Source: Mesorhizobium sp.
GTDB taxonomy: Bacteria; Pseudomonadota; Alphaproteobacteria; Rhizobiales; Rhizobiaceae
NCBI GenBank assembly: GCA_004020315.1
Contig: SAQG01000037.1
Coordinates: 1 to 64,000, forward strand
DNA length: 64,000 bases
Direction: 5' to 3'
Shown in pieces: positions 45,876 to 58,400 of this stretch (positions are counted from its first letter, which is position 1; each line of letters starts with the position of its first letter). The position numbers and the translations under genes are program-made. The notes beneath the pieces were generated by a model. It saw only the letters and a list, made by a program, of their open reading frames with translations, was not told the DNA's origin and searched no databases.

Positions 45876-46225
45876 GATTCGCAAGCCTCCGAACTTGCTT
45901 TTCGGACGGAATTTCTGCCACGAAAATAGGCATTCCGCAGCGTAAATCTTGACGTAAACGGAATGTTTTGGCCCTATTGTTGCCATAATGTAACAACCGG
46001 CTTGATTTTCGCCAAAACGACCGTTTTTGCGCCGTTCCATGAGTTTTTCCGGCTTTTTTTCTCGATTTTCAGCCAGGTGAGCCCGTTTTCCGGCTCTGCG
46101 ATGAAGCAGTCACTTTGTCTAAAATGCGGTCGGCGAAGGCGTACGTGTACGCATCGAGAATTCGTTGTTGCGCCGTTAACCTGAATTGGTTCTAGCTTAG
46201 TCCATTCGTATCGGGGAGGAGATTC

Positions 46226-47434
46226 ATGAACAATTTGCGTCTGAAAGCGCTGCTGGGGGCGGGGTGCTTTTCGCTATCGGTTTTGGGCGTTGCAAACGCC
46301 GGCGGCTTCGACCGGGGCGGTGTCAACATTGACCAGTTGTTTGATGCTGCGCCATATTCGTTCGATGCTGGCGTCACCTATGTTTCGCCACAGCGCACAC
46401 TGAAGAATGTGCAGCGCCTGGATGGCTCGGGATTGTCGACGTCGGAAATAGACGTTGATGGCGACTACGTGGTGCCGCGCATCGGTTTCAAGGCCAACAT
46501 CTTTGAACCAGTGGATTGCCTTGCGACCTATACGAAACCGTATGGTGCGGAGGCAGACTTCGGAATGAACAACGCCTATTCGCCAACGGCGGTCAAATAC
46601 TACGTCAAAACAAATGATTTCGGCCTTACCTGCTCCTACAAGATAAACGTCGGCAAGGGCTCCCTGCGATTCATCGGCGGCGTCTCCTACCAGGAGGTCG
46701 ATGCGTTTCTGTCGCGCCAGACCTTGCTGGCCTTCGGCAATACCGGCCTCGGAAAATTCAAGCTTTCCGACGAGGCATGGGGTTGGCGCGTGGGCGCCGC
46801 TTATGAAATTCCCGAAATCGCCTTGCGCGCAAGCTTGATGTACTCTTCGAGCTACAAATATGACGGACTGTCGGGAACCGTCGACACGACCGGATTTGCA
46901 GGTGGGCCGCTAGGAAATGTTACCGGAGTGTTCCCTGTCTCCGCCTCGGCCGAGATACCCCAGGCCGTGGAATTCAAGCTGCAGAGCGGTATAGCGCCTG
47001 GCTGGTTGGCCTTTGGCTCGGTTCGCTGGCAGGAGTGGAGCAAGCTTGGCATTATTCCAATTAACGGCGTGATTCACCCGGTTTTCGGTACACCCTCGCC
47101 CGTTTCTTTCGACCTGCTTTATCGCGATGGCTGGACGGTTTCGGGCGGCATAGCTCACAAGTTCACCGACCAATTGTCTGGTGCGGTTTCGCTGACCTGG
47201 GACCGTGGAACCTCGACGACCTCCGGCTATCAGTCGGATACATGGTCCGTGGCCAGCGGCATCTCCTATTCGCCGAACGACAAGATCGAGGTCAGGCTTG
47301 GTGGCTCGATCGGTGTTCTGACCGGCGGGTCGTCGACCTTTACCGGTGTTGGCGACACCGCAAATGCCATCACCTACACATACGACGACGATCTGCTCCT
47401 TGCCGGTTCAGCTTCGGTTAAGGTCAAGTTCTAA
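46226..47434 (+). CDS. OmpP1/FadL/TodX family outer membrane transporter
   Basis: Signal peptide, ANAGGFDRGGVNIDQLFDAAPYSFDAGVTYVSPQR, beta-barrel pattern ending in aromatic-type strand ASVKVKF. Confidence 0.88.
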   Translation: MNNLRLKALLGAGCFSLSVLGVANAGGFDRGGVNIDQLFDAAPYSFDAGVTYVSPQRTLKNVQRLDGSGLSTSEIDVDGDYVVPRIGFKANIFEPVDCLATYTKPYGAEADFGMNNAYSPTAVKYYVKTNDFGLTCSYKINVGKGSLRFIGGVSYQEVDAFLSRQTLLAFGNTGLGKFKLSDEAWGWRVGAAYEIPEIALRASLMYSSSYKYDGLSGTVDTTGFAGGPLGNVTGVFPVSASAEIPQAVEFKLQSGIAPGWLAFGSVRWQEWSKLGIIPINGVIHPVFGTPSPVSFDLLYRDGWTVSGGIAHKFTDQLSGAVSLTWDRGTSTTSGYQSDTWSVASGISYSPNDKIEVRLGGSIGVLTGGSSTFTGVGDTANAITYTYDDDLLLAGSASVKVKF

Positions 47435-47452
47435 GTATAAGTTTTCAATAGC

Positions 47453-47483
47453 GAAAAAACCGGGCAATGCCCGGCTTTTTTTG
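47453..47483 (+). terminator. Intrinsic terminator
   Basis: gaaaaaaccgggcaatgcccggctttttttg. Confidence 0.9.
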
Positions 47484-47712
47484 TTTGGAGTGGCTCTCCC
47501 GGCACCCAAGCAGCTTTGCAAACACGGCTTTCCCCTGCCTCCTGCGACTGTGACGTTTTGGCAACAGTTTCCGAGCAACCCTCGCGCCACAAGGGCGCCC
47601 GGGGACATTGCCTATTTCCCGCCATAAACCCGGCGCACCTCGGATTTGTCCCAGGGCACTGCCAAAAGGCTCGGCAATGGGGCAGGTCGCACCGCCCGCG
47701 GCAAGGAAGAGT

Positions 47713-49437
47713 ATGAACGCCAGAGTCATCTCCAAGGCCAAGCTGCCCAGCCGCCATGTGACCGTCGGTCCCGCGCGCGCGCCGCACCGCTCCTATCTCT
47801 ATGCGATGGGATTGTCGGCGGCCGAGATCGCGCAGCCGCTGGTCGGCGTCGCGAGTTGCTGGAACGAGGCGGCTCCCTGCAACATCTCGCTGATGCGCCA
47901 GGCGCAGGTGGTCAAGAAGGGCGTCGCAGCGGCTAACGGCACGCCGCGCGAATTCTGCACCATCACCGTCACGGACGGCATCGCCATGGGTCACCAGGGC
48001 ATGAAATCGTCGCTGGTGTCGCGCGAGGTCATCGCCGATTCAGTCGAACTCACCATGCGCGGCCATTGCTACGATGCGCTGGTCGGCCTTGCCGGTTGCG
48101 ACAAGTCGCTGCCCGGCATGATGATGGCCATGGTGCGGCTCAACGTGCCGTCGATCTTCATCTATGGCGGCTCGATCCTGCCCGGTTCCTATAAGGGCCG
48201 CCAGATCACCGTGCAGGATGTGTTCGAGGCCGTCGGCCAGCACTCGGTCGGCACGATCGGCGACGCCGAACTCCTCGAAATCGAACAATCCGCTTGTCCG
48301 TCGGCCGGCTCTTGCGGCGCCCAGTTCACCGCCAACACCATGGCCACCGTCGCCGAGGCCATCGGTCTGGCGCTGCCTTATTCCTGCGGGGCGCCGGCGC
48401 CCTACGAGATGCGCGACCGCTTCAATTTCGCCTCCGGCGAAAAGATCATGGAGCTGATCGCAAACAATATCCGTCCGCGCGACATTGTCACGCTGAAGGC
48501 ACTGGAGAATGCGGCGACCGTGGTTTCGGCCACCGGCGGCTCGACCAACGCAGCGCTGCATTTGCCCGCGATCGCTCATGAGGCCGGGATAAAGTTCGAC
48601 CTGTTCGACGTCGCCAGGATCTTCGAGAAGACGCCCTACATTGCCGACCTGAAGCCGGGCGGCAAATATGTCGCCAAGGACATGTTCGAGGCCGGCGGCA
48701 TTCCGCTCTTGATGAAGACGTTGCTCGACCACGGCTATCTGCATGGCGATTGCCTGACGGTGACCGGCCGCACTTTAGCCGAAAATATGGAGCATGTTGC
48801 CTGGAATGATAGCCAGGATGTGGTCCGTCCCGCCAACCGACCAATTACCCAAACGGGTGGCGTCGTGGGCTTGAAGGGAAACCTTGCCCCCGAAGGCGCG
48901 ATCGTGAAGGTCGCGGGCATGTCGGAGCTGAAATTCTCTGGCCCGGCGCGCTGCTTCGATTCGGAAGAGGAATGTTTCCAGGCGGTTACGGATCGCAGCT
49001 ACAGCGAAGGCGAGGTCCTCGTCATCCGCTACGAGGGTCCGCGCGGCGGTCCGGGCATGCGCGAAATGCTATCGACGACGGCGGCTCTCTATGGCCAGGG
49101 CATGGGCGGCAAGGTTGCTCTCATCACCGATGGGCGTTTTTCGGGCGCGACACGAGGTTTCTGCATCGGCCATGTCGGGCCGGAAGCCGCCGTGGGTGGC
49201 CCGATCGGACTGCTCAGGGATGGCGATTTGATCTCGATCGACGCGGTGAACGGTACGATCGAGGTGGCGCTGTCCGACACCGAACTGGCAACCAGGGCAA
49301 AGGCATGGAAGGCGCGCGCGACCGACTATCAGTCGGGCGCGATCTGGAAATATGCACAAACGGTAGGGCCTGCCCGCGACGGCGCAGTCACCCATCCCGG
49401 TGGTGCGAAAGAAACACATTGTTATGCGGATATCTGA
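47713..49437 (+). CDS. ilvD: IlvD/Edd family dehydratase, dihydroxy-acid dehydratase-like
   Basis: [97 protein letters not shown]. Confidence 0.93.
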   Translation: MNARVISKAKLPSRHVTVGPARAPHRSYLYAMGLSAAEIAQPLVGVASCWNEAAPCNISLMRQAQVVKKGVAAANGTPREFCTITVTDGIAMGHQGMKSSLVSREVIADSVELTMRGHCYDALVGLAGCDKSLPGMMMAMVRLNVPSIFIYGGSILPGSYKGRQITVQDVFEAVGQHSVGTIGDAELLEIEQSACPSAGSCGAQFTANTMATVAEAIGLALPYSCGAPAPYEMRDRFNFASGEKIMELIANNIRPRDIVTLKALENAATVVSATGGSTNAALHLPAIAHEAGIKFDLFDVARIFEKTPYIADLKPGGKYVAKDMFEAGGIPLLMKTLLDHGYLHGDCLTVTGRTLAENMEHVAWNDSQDVVRPANRPITQTGGVVGLKGNLAPEGAIVKVAGMSELKFSGPARCFDSEEECFQAVTDRSYSEGEVLVIRYEGPRGGPGMREMLSTTAALYGQGMGGKVALITDGRFSGATRGFCIGHVGPEAAVGGPIGLLRDGDLISIDAVNGTIEVALSDTELATRAKAWKARATDYQSGAIWKYAQTVGPARDGAVTHPGGAKETHCYADI

Positions 49438-50260
49438 GTTGCTGAGGTTGTCTGTCTTTTCGGCACTGGTCGCGATCGCCACTTTTGGCGCGACCTTGGG
49501 CGCCGCGGGCCAGGCCATGGCCTTCGACGACAAGGTGTTCGACGACAAGACCGGCGTGAAGCCGCAGTCGAGCCCGTGGGCGGTGTTCCAGTTCGGCTTC
49601 TCCGCCTACAAGAACGGCCGCAAGGAGCAGGCTGCGGAGGCTTATAAATACGCAGCCGAAAACGGCCAGATCGGCGCCACCTGGAAGCTTGCGCGTATGT
49701 ATGCCGAGGGCGACGGCGTGGAGCGCGACGACTATGCGGCATTCAAGTTCTTCAGCGAGATCGTCGACCAGGACGTCGAGCCCGGTTCGCCGGAAGAGAG
49801 CTATGTGTCGGACGCGCTCGTGGCGCTCGGCGATTATCTGAGGAAGGGCATCCCCGGCAGCCCTATCACAGAGAACGAGGTGGCGGCCCAGGAATATTAT
49901 ATGCGCGCCGCTGCCAACTACCGCAACCCGAATGCCCAGTTCGAGATGGGCCAGATCTTTCTGAACGGCAAGGGCGGCGTCAAGGCCAGCATCAAGCAGG
50001 CCGGACGCTGGTTCCAGCTCGCTGCGGAAAAGGGCCATGCCGGCGCGCAGGCAACGCTCGGCCATCTGCTTTTCCAGAGCGGCAAGATCGTTCGGGGGCT
50101 GGCGATGATGACCGCGGCGCTTGAAAGGGCCTCACCTTCCGACCGGCCATGGATACGCGGCATGCAGGAAGAGGCGTTTGCCGCCGCTGGCGAGGCCGAC
50201 CGCCGTACCGCGATTTCGCTGGCCGACGACATCCTCACCAAGGGTGGCGGCGACCAGTAG
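49424..50260 (+). CDS. exoR: ExoR-like Sel1/TPR-repeat exopolysaccharide regulator
   Basis: Signal peptide; [63 protein letters not shown]...[16 protein letters not shown]. Confidence 0.9.
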   Translation: MRISELLRLSVFSALVAIATFGATLGAAGQAMAFDDKVFDDKTGVKPQSSPWAVFQFGFSAYKNGRKEQAAEAYKYAAENGQIGATWKLARMYAEGDGVERDDYAAFKFFSEIVDQDVEPGSPEESYVSDALVALGDYLRKGIPGSPITENEVAAQEYYMRAAANYRNPNAQFEMGQIFLNGKGGVKASIKQAGRWFQLAAEKGHAGAQATLGHLLFQSGKIVRGLAMMTAALERASPSDRPWIRGMQEEAFAAAGEADRRTAISLADDILTKGGGDQ

Positions 50261-50305
50261 TCACGGAGCCAATAGTCCTCGAAAAATCAAGTCGAACAGC
50301 CGAGA

Positions 50306-50596
50306 TCAGTTCTCGGTGGGTTCCGCCGGAACGAGGCCGGACTCCGGCGTTGAAATCGGCGTGGCAGACGGCGCCAGCGTGGTTCGCGGGCATTCGTCCC
50401 GAATCTTTGTCCATGACGTGTTGTTGAGCACCATGTCGCAGCGGGCGAGGTGGCTCCGGCCGGAAAGCGTCAGGCAGGCGACTTGGCCAATCTGGAAAGC
50501 TTTTCCGTTGGCCAGGCATTCAGGATCGGCAAAAGCCGGCGTCGCCGCGAGGGCGAGCGCGGCGGCACATGGGCAAAGCGCAAATCTGATCGTCAT
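50306..50596 (-). CDS. Small secreted hypothetical protein
   Basis: MTIRFALCPCAAALALAATPAFADPECLANGKAFQIGQVACLTLSGRSHLARCDMVLNNTSW. Confidence 0.7.
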   Translation of the reverse strand: MTIRFALCPCAAALALAATPAFADPECLANGKAFQIGQVACLTLSGRSHLARCDMVLNNTSWTKIRDECPRTTLAPSATPISTPESGLVPAEPTEN

Positions 50597-50694
50597 CCTG
50601 AACCCCGGCCGAACCCGGATTGCAGCGGAAACCCCGATTGTGGCGATATGACGGTCCGTCAACCGGGAATCCGGCAGTCCGGGCCTCAAAATGA

Positions 50695-51489
50695 TCAGAT
50701 TGGCGCGAAAGCCAGTTGGACGGCCACCGGCACATGGTCGGAGGGTTTTTCCCAGGCGCGCACATGCTTTTCGATCGAGGCCGAGGAAAAGCGGTTGGCG
50801 GCTTCAGGCGAGAGCAGCAAGTGATCGATGCGAATGCCGTTGTTCTTCTGCCAGGCGCCGGCCTGATAATCCCAGAAAGTAAAAATATCCGGCGCGTCGG
50901 TGACCGCGCGCACGGCTTCGGTGAAGCCGAGATTCTTCAGCCGACGGAACGCCTGCCTCGTCTGCGGCTGGAACAGCGCATCGCTCAGCCAGTTCTCCGG
51001 GAATTTCGCGTCAATCGGTTCGGGGATGACATTGTAGTCGCCGGCCAGCACCAGCGCCTCTTCTAGCATGAGCCTTTCCTCGGCCCAGCGCTCCAGCCGC
51101 GCCATCCAGGAAAGCTTGTAGGAAAACTTCTTCTCGTCATCGATCGGGTTGCCATTCGGCAAATAGAGCGAGGCGACGCGCAACGCGCCCTTGTCGGTGG
51201 AGAACACGCCCTCGATGAAACGCGCCTGCTCGTCCGTGTCGTCTCCCGGCAAGCCCCTGATAACCTCGTCGAAGCGCAGCTTCGACAGGATGGCGACGCC
51301 ATTGAAACCCTTTTGGCCATAGGTTTCGACGTTGTAGCCGAGCGCTTCGATCTCGGCGCGCGGAAACTGCTCGTCGACCGTCTTGATCTCCTGCAGGCAG
51401 GCGATATCGGGTGCGCTTTCCGTCAGCCAATGGGTCAAATTGCCGATGCGGGCCCGAACGCCGTTGATGTTCCAGGTGACGATTTTCAT
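50695..51489 (-). CDS. xthA: Exodeoxyribonuclease III
   Basis: MKIVTWNINGVRARIGNLTHWLTESAPDIACLQEIKTVDEQFP...GDYNVIPEPIDA...RIDHLLLSPEA..SDHVPV. Confidence 0.96.
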   Translation of the reverse strand: MKIVTWNINGVRARIGNLTHWLTESAPDIACLQEIKTVDEQFPRAEIEALGYNVETYGQKGFNGVAILSKLRFDEVIRGLPGDDTDEQARFIEGVFSTDKGALRVASLYLPNGNPIDDEKKFSYKLSWMARLERWAEERLMLEEALVLAGDYNVIPEPIDAKFPENWLSDALFQPQTRQAFRRLKNLGFTEAVRAVTDAPDIFTFWDYQAGAWQKNNGIRIDHLLLSPEAANRFSSASIEKHVRAWEKPSDHVPVAVQLAFAPI

Positions 51490-51496
51490 GACGGCC

Positions 51497-51889
51497 TCAT
51501 TGCTGTTCCGGCGGATGACGTTCGACGAGGCCGATCGTATTGCCTGCCGGATCCTTTAGGAAGGCCATCCATTCGCTTTCCCCGGCCGGCCCGAACAGGC
51601 CCTCGGTATCGCGATGGACGAGCATCGGGGGCGCGGTGAAGGGGACACCGGCGGCTTTTGCCAAGGCATGGAAATCGCCGAGGCCCGATATGTCGAGATA
51701 GACGGTGCCGGCCGGCAGGCCGTCGGTGAACAGCAGCCGCACGTCGCCGGCCATGATGAAGGCGATGCCTGGCGGATCGAAGCGCACGTGCACTGTCATG
51801 CCAAGCACGTCGTGCCAGAACGCCAGCGTTGCATCGAGATCGCGCCCGGCTGAAAGCGCGACCTGACGGACCGCGCCGATGGCAGGCAT
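51497..51889 (-). CDS. VOC family (glyoxalase-like) protein
   Basis: RQVALSAGRDLDATLAFWHDVLGMTVHVRFDPPGIAFIMAGDVRLLF...MAFLKDPAGNTIGLVE. Confidence 0.88.
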   Translation of the reverse strand: MPAIGAVRQVALSAGRDLDATLAFWHDVLGMTVHVRFDPPGIAFIMAGDVRLLFTDGLPAGTVYLDISGLGDFHALAKAAGVPFTAPPMLVHRDTEGLFGPAGESEWMAFLKDPAGNTIGLVERHPPEQQ

Positions 51890-51890
51890 T

Positions 51891-52214
51891 CTATATACTG
51901 AAGCTGGTGCCGCAGCCGCACGACGCGACCGCATTCGGGTTCCTGATCTGGAACGACTGGCCCATCAGATCGTCGACGAAATCGATCACCGAGCCGCCCA
52001 TATAGACCAGCGAGAGGTCGTCGATCAGCACGGTGGCGCCGTCCTTCTCGATGGCCACGTCGTCTTCGTTGCGTGTGTCGACCAGGTCGAACTTGTAGGA
52101 GAAGCCGGAACAGCCACCGCCTTCGACCGAAACACGCAGCGCCGTCTTGCCGGCTTCGCCAGATACAATCTTCGCGATCCGCCTGGCGGCGGCGTCGGTC
52201 ATCTCGACTTTCAT
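51891..52214 (-). CDS. erpA: Iron-sulfur cluster insertion protein ErpA / HesB-like
   Basis: [38 protein letters not shown]...[16 protein letters not shown] pattern (three conserved Cys). Confidence 0.92.
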   Translation of the reverse strand: MKVEMTDAAARRIAKIVSGEAGKTALRVSVEGGGCSGFSYKFDLVDTRNEDDVAIEKDGATVLIDDLSLVYMGGSVIDFVDDLMGQSFQIRNPNAVASCGCGTSFSI

Positions 52215-52311
52215 GGCAGTCTTGGCATCAGCGCCCATGGGCGTCACCTTGCTTTCGGTTTCACATGATAGGTATGAAGCGCGAGTGGGCAAGTCAACTG
52301 CGGCAGCGGCG

Positions 52312-53526
52312 ATGACAAATGAGTTGGGCGACATCGGATTTGGCTATCGGCCGCGCGCGGCCTATGCCTGCGATCCGGCAAAGTCGCGCGGGCGGCTGTT
52401 CGACGAGGTGGAGAGCCCGACACGCACGCCGTTCCAGCGCGACCGCGACCGCATCATCCATTCGACGGCATTCCGCCGGCTGAAGCACAAGACGCAGGTG
52501 TTCGTCGCGCATGAGGGCGACCATTACCGCACCCGGTTGACGCATTCGATCGAGGTGGCGCAGATAGCGCGCGCCCTGGCGCGGGCACTGCGCGGCGACG
52601 AGGACCTGGCCGAGGCGGTGGCTCTGGTGCACGATTTCGGTCACACGCCCTTCGGCCATACCGGCGAGGACGCGCTGAACGAGAAGATGGCGGCCTGGGG
52701 CGGCTTTGATCACAATGCACAATCGCTGCGCGTGGTGACGCGGTTGGAGAGCCGCTATGCCGAATTCGACGGGCTGAACCTCACTTGGGAGACGCTGGAG
52801 GGGCTGGTCAAGCACAACGGACCGCTGACCGACGCCAGCGGAAAGGGGCTGAGGGGGCCAGTGCCGCAAGCGATCCGCGACTATTCGGAGCTGCACGACC
52901 TCGAACTCGACCGCTTCGCCGGTATCGAGGCGCAGTGCGCGGCGATCGCCGACGATATCGCTTACAACACCCATGACATCGACGACGGCCTGAGGTCAGG
53001 CCTCCTGACGCTGGGAATGCTGGAAAAGGTCTCGCTGCCTGGCTCGATCCTCGAAGGCGTGCGTCAGCGCTATCCGGCGCTGGACGATGTAAGGACAGGG
53101 CACGAGCTGATGCGACGGCAGATCACGATGATGGTCGAGGATGTCATCGTTTCCACCACCGCCAATCTGGCCCGCATCCAGCCGGACAGCGCGGACGCGG
53201 TGCGGGCGGCAGGCGAGACGATGGTGACCTTTTCAGCCGAAATGGCCGCGTTCGAAAAGGAATTGAAGGCCTTTCTCTACAAGCATCTCTACCGGCACAG
53301 CGAGGTCATGCGCGTGCGCAACGAGGCCGAGCAGATCGTCAACGACCTGTTCGAGGTCTATTTCGCCGATCCGCGCGCCATGCCCGATGGCTGGCGCGAA
53401 GGGCTCGACCGGGCCGACGATCGCGTCAAGGCGCGCAGCGTCGCCGATTTCCTGGCCGGGATGACGGATACCTACGCTTTGAAAGAACACCGCCGTTTGT
53501 TTGACCGTACGCCTGAATTAAGCTAG
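52312..53526 (+). CDS. dgt: Deoxyguanosinetriphosphate triphosphohydrolase-like protein (HD domain)
   Basis: [53 protein letters not shown]...[19 protein letters not shown]. Confidence 0.95.
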   Translation: MTNELGDIGFGYRPRAAYACDPAKSRGRLFDEVESPTRTPFQRDRDRIIHSTAFRRLKHKTQVFVAHEGDHYRTRLTHSIEVAQIARALARALRGDEDLAEAVALVHDFGHTPFGHTGEDALNEKMAAWGGFDHNAQSLRVVTRLESRYAEFDGLNLTWETLEGLVKHNGPLTDASGKGLRGPVPQAIRDYSELHDLELDRFAGIEAQCAAIADDIAYNTHDIDDGLRSGLLTLGMLEKVSLPGSILEGVRQRYPALDDVRTGHELMRRQITMMVEDVIVSTTANLARIQPDSADAVRAAGETMVTFSAEMAAFEKELKAFLYKHLYRHSEVMRVRNEAEQIVNDLFEVYFADPRAMPDGWREGLDRADDRVKARSVADFLAGMTDTYALKEHRRLFDRTPELS

Positions 53527-53598
53527 GCCGAGCTCGATTTTGCCGGCCAATAAGCCGGATCCCTGCAAAGCCGCCAGAGCACACCCAGAGCCAGCCCA

Positions 53599-55356
53599 AT
53601 GAACATCTTCGCCGATTTCAACGCGCGAATCACAAAAGCCGTCGAAGCGCTTGATTTGAAAGACAAAGACGGCGGTTCGCTGGACCTGTCGCGCATCGCC
53701 GTCGAGCCGCCGCGCGACGCCAGCCATGGCGACCTGGCGACCAATGCGGCAATGGTGCTGGCCAAGCCGACCGGCCAGAATCCACGCGCACTGGCTGAAA
53801 GGCTGGCGCAAGCGCTGCGCGCCGACCCCGACATCGCCGCTGCAGACGTTGCCGGTCCGGGCTTCGTCAATCTCAGGCTCAAAGACGCCTTCTGGCAGGT
53901 GCACCTGACTGCGCTGCTCGGCGAAGGCCGCAATTACGGCCGTTCAACCGTCGGCGGCGGCAAGAAGGCCAATGTCGAATATGTCTCGGCCAACCCCACC
54001 GGACCGATGCATGTCGGCCATTGCCGTGGCGCCGTGGTGGGTGATGCGCTCGCCAATCTGATGGCCTTCGCCGGTTATGACGTGACCAAGGAATATGTCA
54101 TTAACGACGCTGGTTCGCAGATCGACGTGCTCGGCCGCTCTGCCATGCTGCGTTACCGCGAGGCGCTCGGCGACGACATCGGCGAGATTCCTGCCGGGCT
54201 TTATCCGGGCGATTATCTCGTGCCGGTTGGCCAGGCGTTGGCCAGCGAATTCGGCCGCTCTTTGCTGCAGATGGCCGACGAGGAGGCGCTTGCCATCGTC
54301 AAGGATAGGACGATCGATGCGATGATGGCGATGATCCGTGAGGATCTGGCGCTGCTCAATGTGCATCACGACGTCTTTTTCTCGGAGCGCACTCTGCACG
54401 CCGACAACGCCCGGAAAATCCGCTCGGCGATCAACGACCTGACGCTCAAGGGCCATATCTACAAGGGCAAGCTGCCGCCGCCCAAGGGCGAGAAGCCGGA
54501 CGACTGGGAGGATCGCGAGCAGACGCTGTTTCGCTCGACAGCGGTCGGCGACGACATGGACCGGGCGCTGGTCAAGTCGGACGGCACTTTCACCTATTTC
54601 GCCGCGGACGTCGCCTATTTGAAGGACAAGGTCGATCGCGGTTTCGTCGAGCTGATCTATGTGCTTGGCGCCGATCATGGCGGCTATGTGAAGCGCCTGG
54701 AAGCGCTCGCCCGGGCGATTTCCGGCGACGAGGTGAAGCTTACCGTGCTGCTTTGCCAGCTGGTGAGGCTTTTTCGCGAGGGCGAACCGGTGCGCATGTC
54801 GAAGCGGTCGGGCGATTTCGTGACGCTGCGCGAAGTGGTGGAGGAGGTCGGCCGCGATCCGATCCGCTTCATGATGCTCTACCGCAAGAACGATGCGCCG
54901 CTCGATTTCGACTTCGCCAAGGTGACCGAGCAGTCGAAGGACAATCCGGTGTTCTACGTACAGTACGCCTCGGCGCGCTGCCATTCGGTGTTCCGGCAAG
55001 CAAGCGAACAGTTGGGCGAAGCCAATTTCGACCGCAACCGGCTGGCCGCCGCCACCGCTTCGCTGACCGACGAAGGCGAGATCGGCCTGATCAGGAAGCT
55101 TGCGGAATATCCGCGGCTGATTGAATCCGCGGCACTTGCGCTCGAGCCGCACCGGCTGGCATTCTACCTCTACGATCTCGCCTCCAGCTTCCACGGACAT
55201 TGGAACCGCGGCACCGAGAATCCCGACTTACGTTTTGTTAAGGTTAACGACCGACAATTGACGCATGCCAGACTAGGGCTGGTGCAGGCTGTTTCGGACG
55301 TTTTGACGTCCGGCCTGACGCTGATCGGAGCCGATGCGCCCACCGAAATGCGTTAG
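53599..55356 (+). CDS. argS: Arginine--tRNA ligase
   Basis: [79 protein letters not shown]. Confidence 0.97.
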   Translation: MNIFADFNARITKAVEALDLKDKDGGSLDLSRIAVEPPRDASHGDLATNAAMVLAKPTGQNPRALAERLAQALRADPDIAAADVAGPGFVNLRLKDAFWQVHLTALLGEGRNYGRSTVGGGKKANVEYVSANPTGPMHVGHCRGAVVGDALANLMAFAGYDVTKEYVINDAGSQIDVLGRSAMLRYREALGDDIGEIPAGLYPGDYLVPVGQALASEFGRSLLQMADEEALAIVKDRTIDAMMAMIREDLALLNVHHDVFFSERTLHADNARKIRSAINDLTLKGHIYKGKLPPPKGEKPDDWEDREQTLFRSTAVGDDMDRALVKSDGTFTYFAADVAYLKDKVDRGFVELIYVLGADHGGYVKRLEALARAISGDEVKLTVLLCQLVRLFREGEPVRMSKRSGDFVTLREVVEEVGRDPIRFMMLYRKNDAPLDFDFAKVTEQSKDNPVFYVQYASARCHSVFRQASEQLGEANFDRNRLAAATASLTDEGEIGLIRKLAEYPRLIESAALALEPHRLAFYLYDLASSFHGHWNRGTENPDLRFVKVNDRQLTHARLGLVQAVSDVLTSGLTLIGADAPTEMR

Positions 55357-55459
55357 GTTTGACTAAAAAACCTGTCACCTTTTGCCCACATTGCGCTGGT
55401 AAGGGCCAACCCTACGCGACGTCCATGGCGTCCGAATGAGTGCGAGTTCGGGAACAATA

Positions 55460-58400
55460 ATGGCAGACAGAACCCAGCTGAGAGCAGCCGATATCGCTGA
55501 CGATGATCCGTTCGCGGAACTGACCAGGATCATGGGGTTCGACCCGCGTCAGCCGGTCAAGCCGCAGGGCCAGCCGAAGGCGGCTCCCGCCAGCCAGCAG
55601 GCGGACGAGGGCGATTTCGACATCGACCTCGAGAAGGAGTTGATGGGCGAATTCGGCGCCGACGACAATGACCGCGCAACCGAGGTTCGCGAGCCGGCTT
55701 TCGAAGCGGCTGCCACTGACGCGGTGGACGACGAGCTTGCCGCCTCGCTCGAACAGGATCTCCTGCTGGACGACGATGCGGCGGACGATACCGCCCATGC
55801 CGTTGCTGCCGACAATGTGCGCTCTGGCATTGCCGAAGCATCCACGCCGGCTGTTGAAGCGGCTTTCGATGACGATTTCGAGGATGCGCTCGCCAGTTCG
55901 CTCGAAGACGTGTCGCCATTCGAAGACGATTTGCCGGTGAACGACAGGCTTGGGAACGACGAGCTTGCCGCGTCGCTCGAACAGGATTTCCGGCTGGACG
56001 ACGATACGGCGGACGAAACTGCCTATGCCGTTGCCGCCGACGAGGCGCGTTCTGGTGTTGCCGAAGGATCCGCGCCGGCTGTTGAAGCGGCGTTCGATGA
56101 CGATTTCGACGATGCGCTCGCCAGTTCGCTCGAAGACGTGTCGCCGTTCGAAGACGATTTATCGGTGAACGGCGAGCTTGGGGACGACGGGCTCGCCGCG
56201 TCGCTCGAACAGGATTTCCGGCTGGACGACGATGCGACGGACGAGGCCGAACAGATTACCGCCGCCGACATATCCGCGCCGGCCGCCGAACCCGCGTTCG
56301 ACGATGAATTCGACAACGCAGTCGCAAGCTCGCTCGAAGACGAGCTGATGCTCGACGAGCACGTGCCGGTGGAGCAGGCTGCCGAAGCCGAAGCCGCCGA
56401 CATCTCCGCGCCGGCCGCCGGACCCGCCTTCGACGATGAGTTCGACAACGCCGTCGCAAGCTCGCTCGAAGACGAGCTGATGCTCGACGAGCATGAGCCG
56501 ATGGAGCAGGCCGCTGCTGAAGCTCCTGCTGCGCCTGTTCGGGCCGTTTCGGATGAGTCCAATGAGGACTTTGCCGGCCACGACACCATGGCCGATGTCG
56601 ACATGGATTTCGATGTTCGCACGGCTGAACCGGTCGAAATCGACGAGCCAGAAATTGACGAACCGGAGGCTGTCGCCGCCAAGCACGAGCCTTCCGCCGC
56701 GACCCCGGAAGATGCGTTCGACGACGATTTCGATCTGAGCTTCGACGACGCGCTTGCCGAGGCAGCCGAGGAGCCGGTTATGCAGGCCTCCGGCGTTGCA
56801 GCCCAACCGACGGTGCCCGCCGCCGTGGCCCAGCCGACAGCGCCAACCCCTGTCGCTGAGGAGCGGAGCCTCGAAGACGAACTGAATGCGCTGTTGGGCA
56901 CCATGAGCACACGGGCTGCCCCCGTGGCGGCGTCCGCGGCCAACGAACCCGCCATGGTTCAGCAGCCTGTAGCCGCGGCTGGAAAAGCTGTCGACAAGCC
57001 AGTGGATCCCATCGACGAACTGGACTGGAGCCTTGACGAGCAAGACCTTTCGGAGTCGCCGAATGATGACGCGGTTCAGGCCGCCGACGCCGATCTCGAC
57101 ACGGTTCTCCTCGATGGGCTCGAGGGCCAGGACTTCGGCGCTGAAGATGCCGCCGGGCCGGCCGATGTCGATTTCGACGATGATGCATTGCACACCGCCT
57201 TTGCCAAGGACATCGGTCTGGATCATGGCGACGGCGATGACGTTGCGGCCGCCGCTCCCCAGCAGGATCCGGATGATTCGCTCAGCTGGATGGCGGCAAG
57301 CTCCGCCGCGCCGGCGCCGGCCCGCTCGTGGAGCCGCGTAACGCCGGTCGCACAGTCGCAGCCTGCCTTTGCGGCCCAGCCGACGGCTTCGGCGAGGACC
57401 ACGGAAGTGGCCTCGGTGAAGACCACGGAAGCGACACCGCCAATGGCTGCGGCACCGTCCTATCAGGATGAGCCGGCCGAAGACGATGCCACCAATGCGG
57501 CATCTGCGCCGGCGCAAAGCGACCAGCCCTCTGCATATGACGAGATGCCCGATGTCGAGACGGTCGATGTGCCCGAGCGCGTCGTGGCGCTGGCGGACGA
57601 CCTCGATATTCCGGAACTCGACTTCCATGAAGACGAACCGGCGGCGCCTGCCTATGACGATCTCGACGCCGAGTTCGCCAGCCTTCTCACGGAAATGAAT
57701 GCCGTTGACGTCGCTGCCGCCCCGGCGCGCAGCGCGGCGTATGACGACGAATCCTACAATTCCGGATTCCAGCCAGGGGCCGGATTCCAGCCAGGCTATG
57801 AGCCCGACCGCGTTGAAACGCGGACTTATGCGGCGAGACCAGCAGAAACGCCCGTCGGTGCGTCTTATGCCGATGCCGCCAGCGGCTTCGATCTGGGCGA
57901 CTTGCCCAGCGGCCGGCCGGTTTCGCAGCCCGACGACTTTGGCTTGGACGAACTCGACTACGACCCCGAGCTGGATGAGGCCATGTCGGTTCCAGGCCTG
58001 GCCGAGCAGGAGCCCGCGAGGCCCCGGAGCCGCGGCCTGCTGGTCGCCGCAGTCGTCGGCGCCGTGGCGCTCGCCGGCGGTCTCGGCGCCTTCGCGCTGT
58101 CTTTCGGCGGCAACGGCGGCATCGATGCGCCGGTCATCGTCAAAGCGGACAACGCGCCGATCAAGGTCAGGCCGGAAAATCCGGGCGGCACCGTCGTGCC
58201 GAACCAGGACAACAAGGTCTACGACGCCGTGGCCAAGGGCGGCGCGAGGCCTGCCGAACCGGTCCAGGAAAAACTGGTCACCAACAACGAAGAGCCGGTG
58301 GACGTGGCGGCCAAGGAGCCGCCGCAGAACCGTGTGGTCGATCTTTCGCCCGACGACATCGACACGGCTGAAGCCGCCGATGCGGCCGGCGACACGCAAG

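Noticed and set aside
53944-55200. 418-aa minus-strand ORF
   Set aside because: Antisense to clear argS; typical high-GC shadow ORF.
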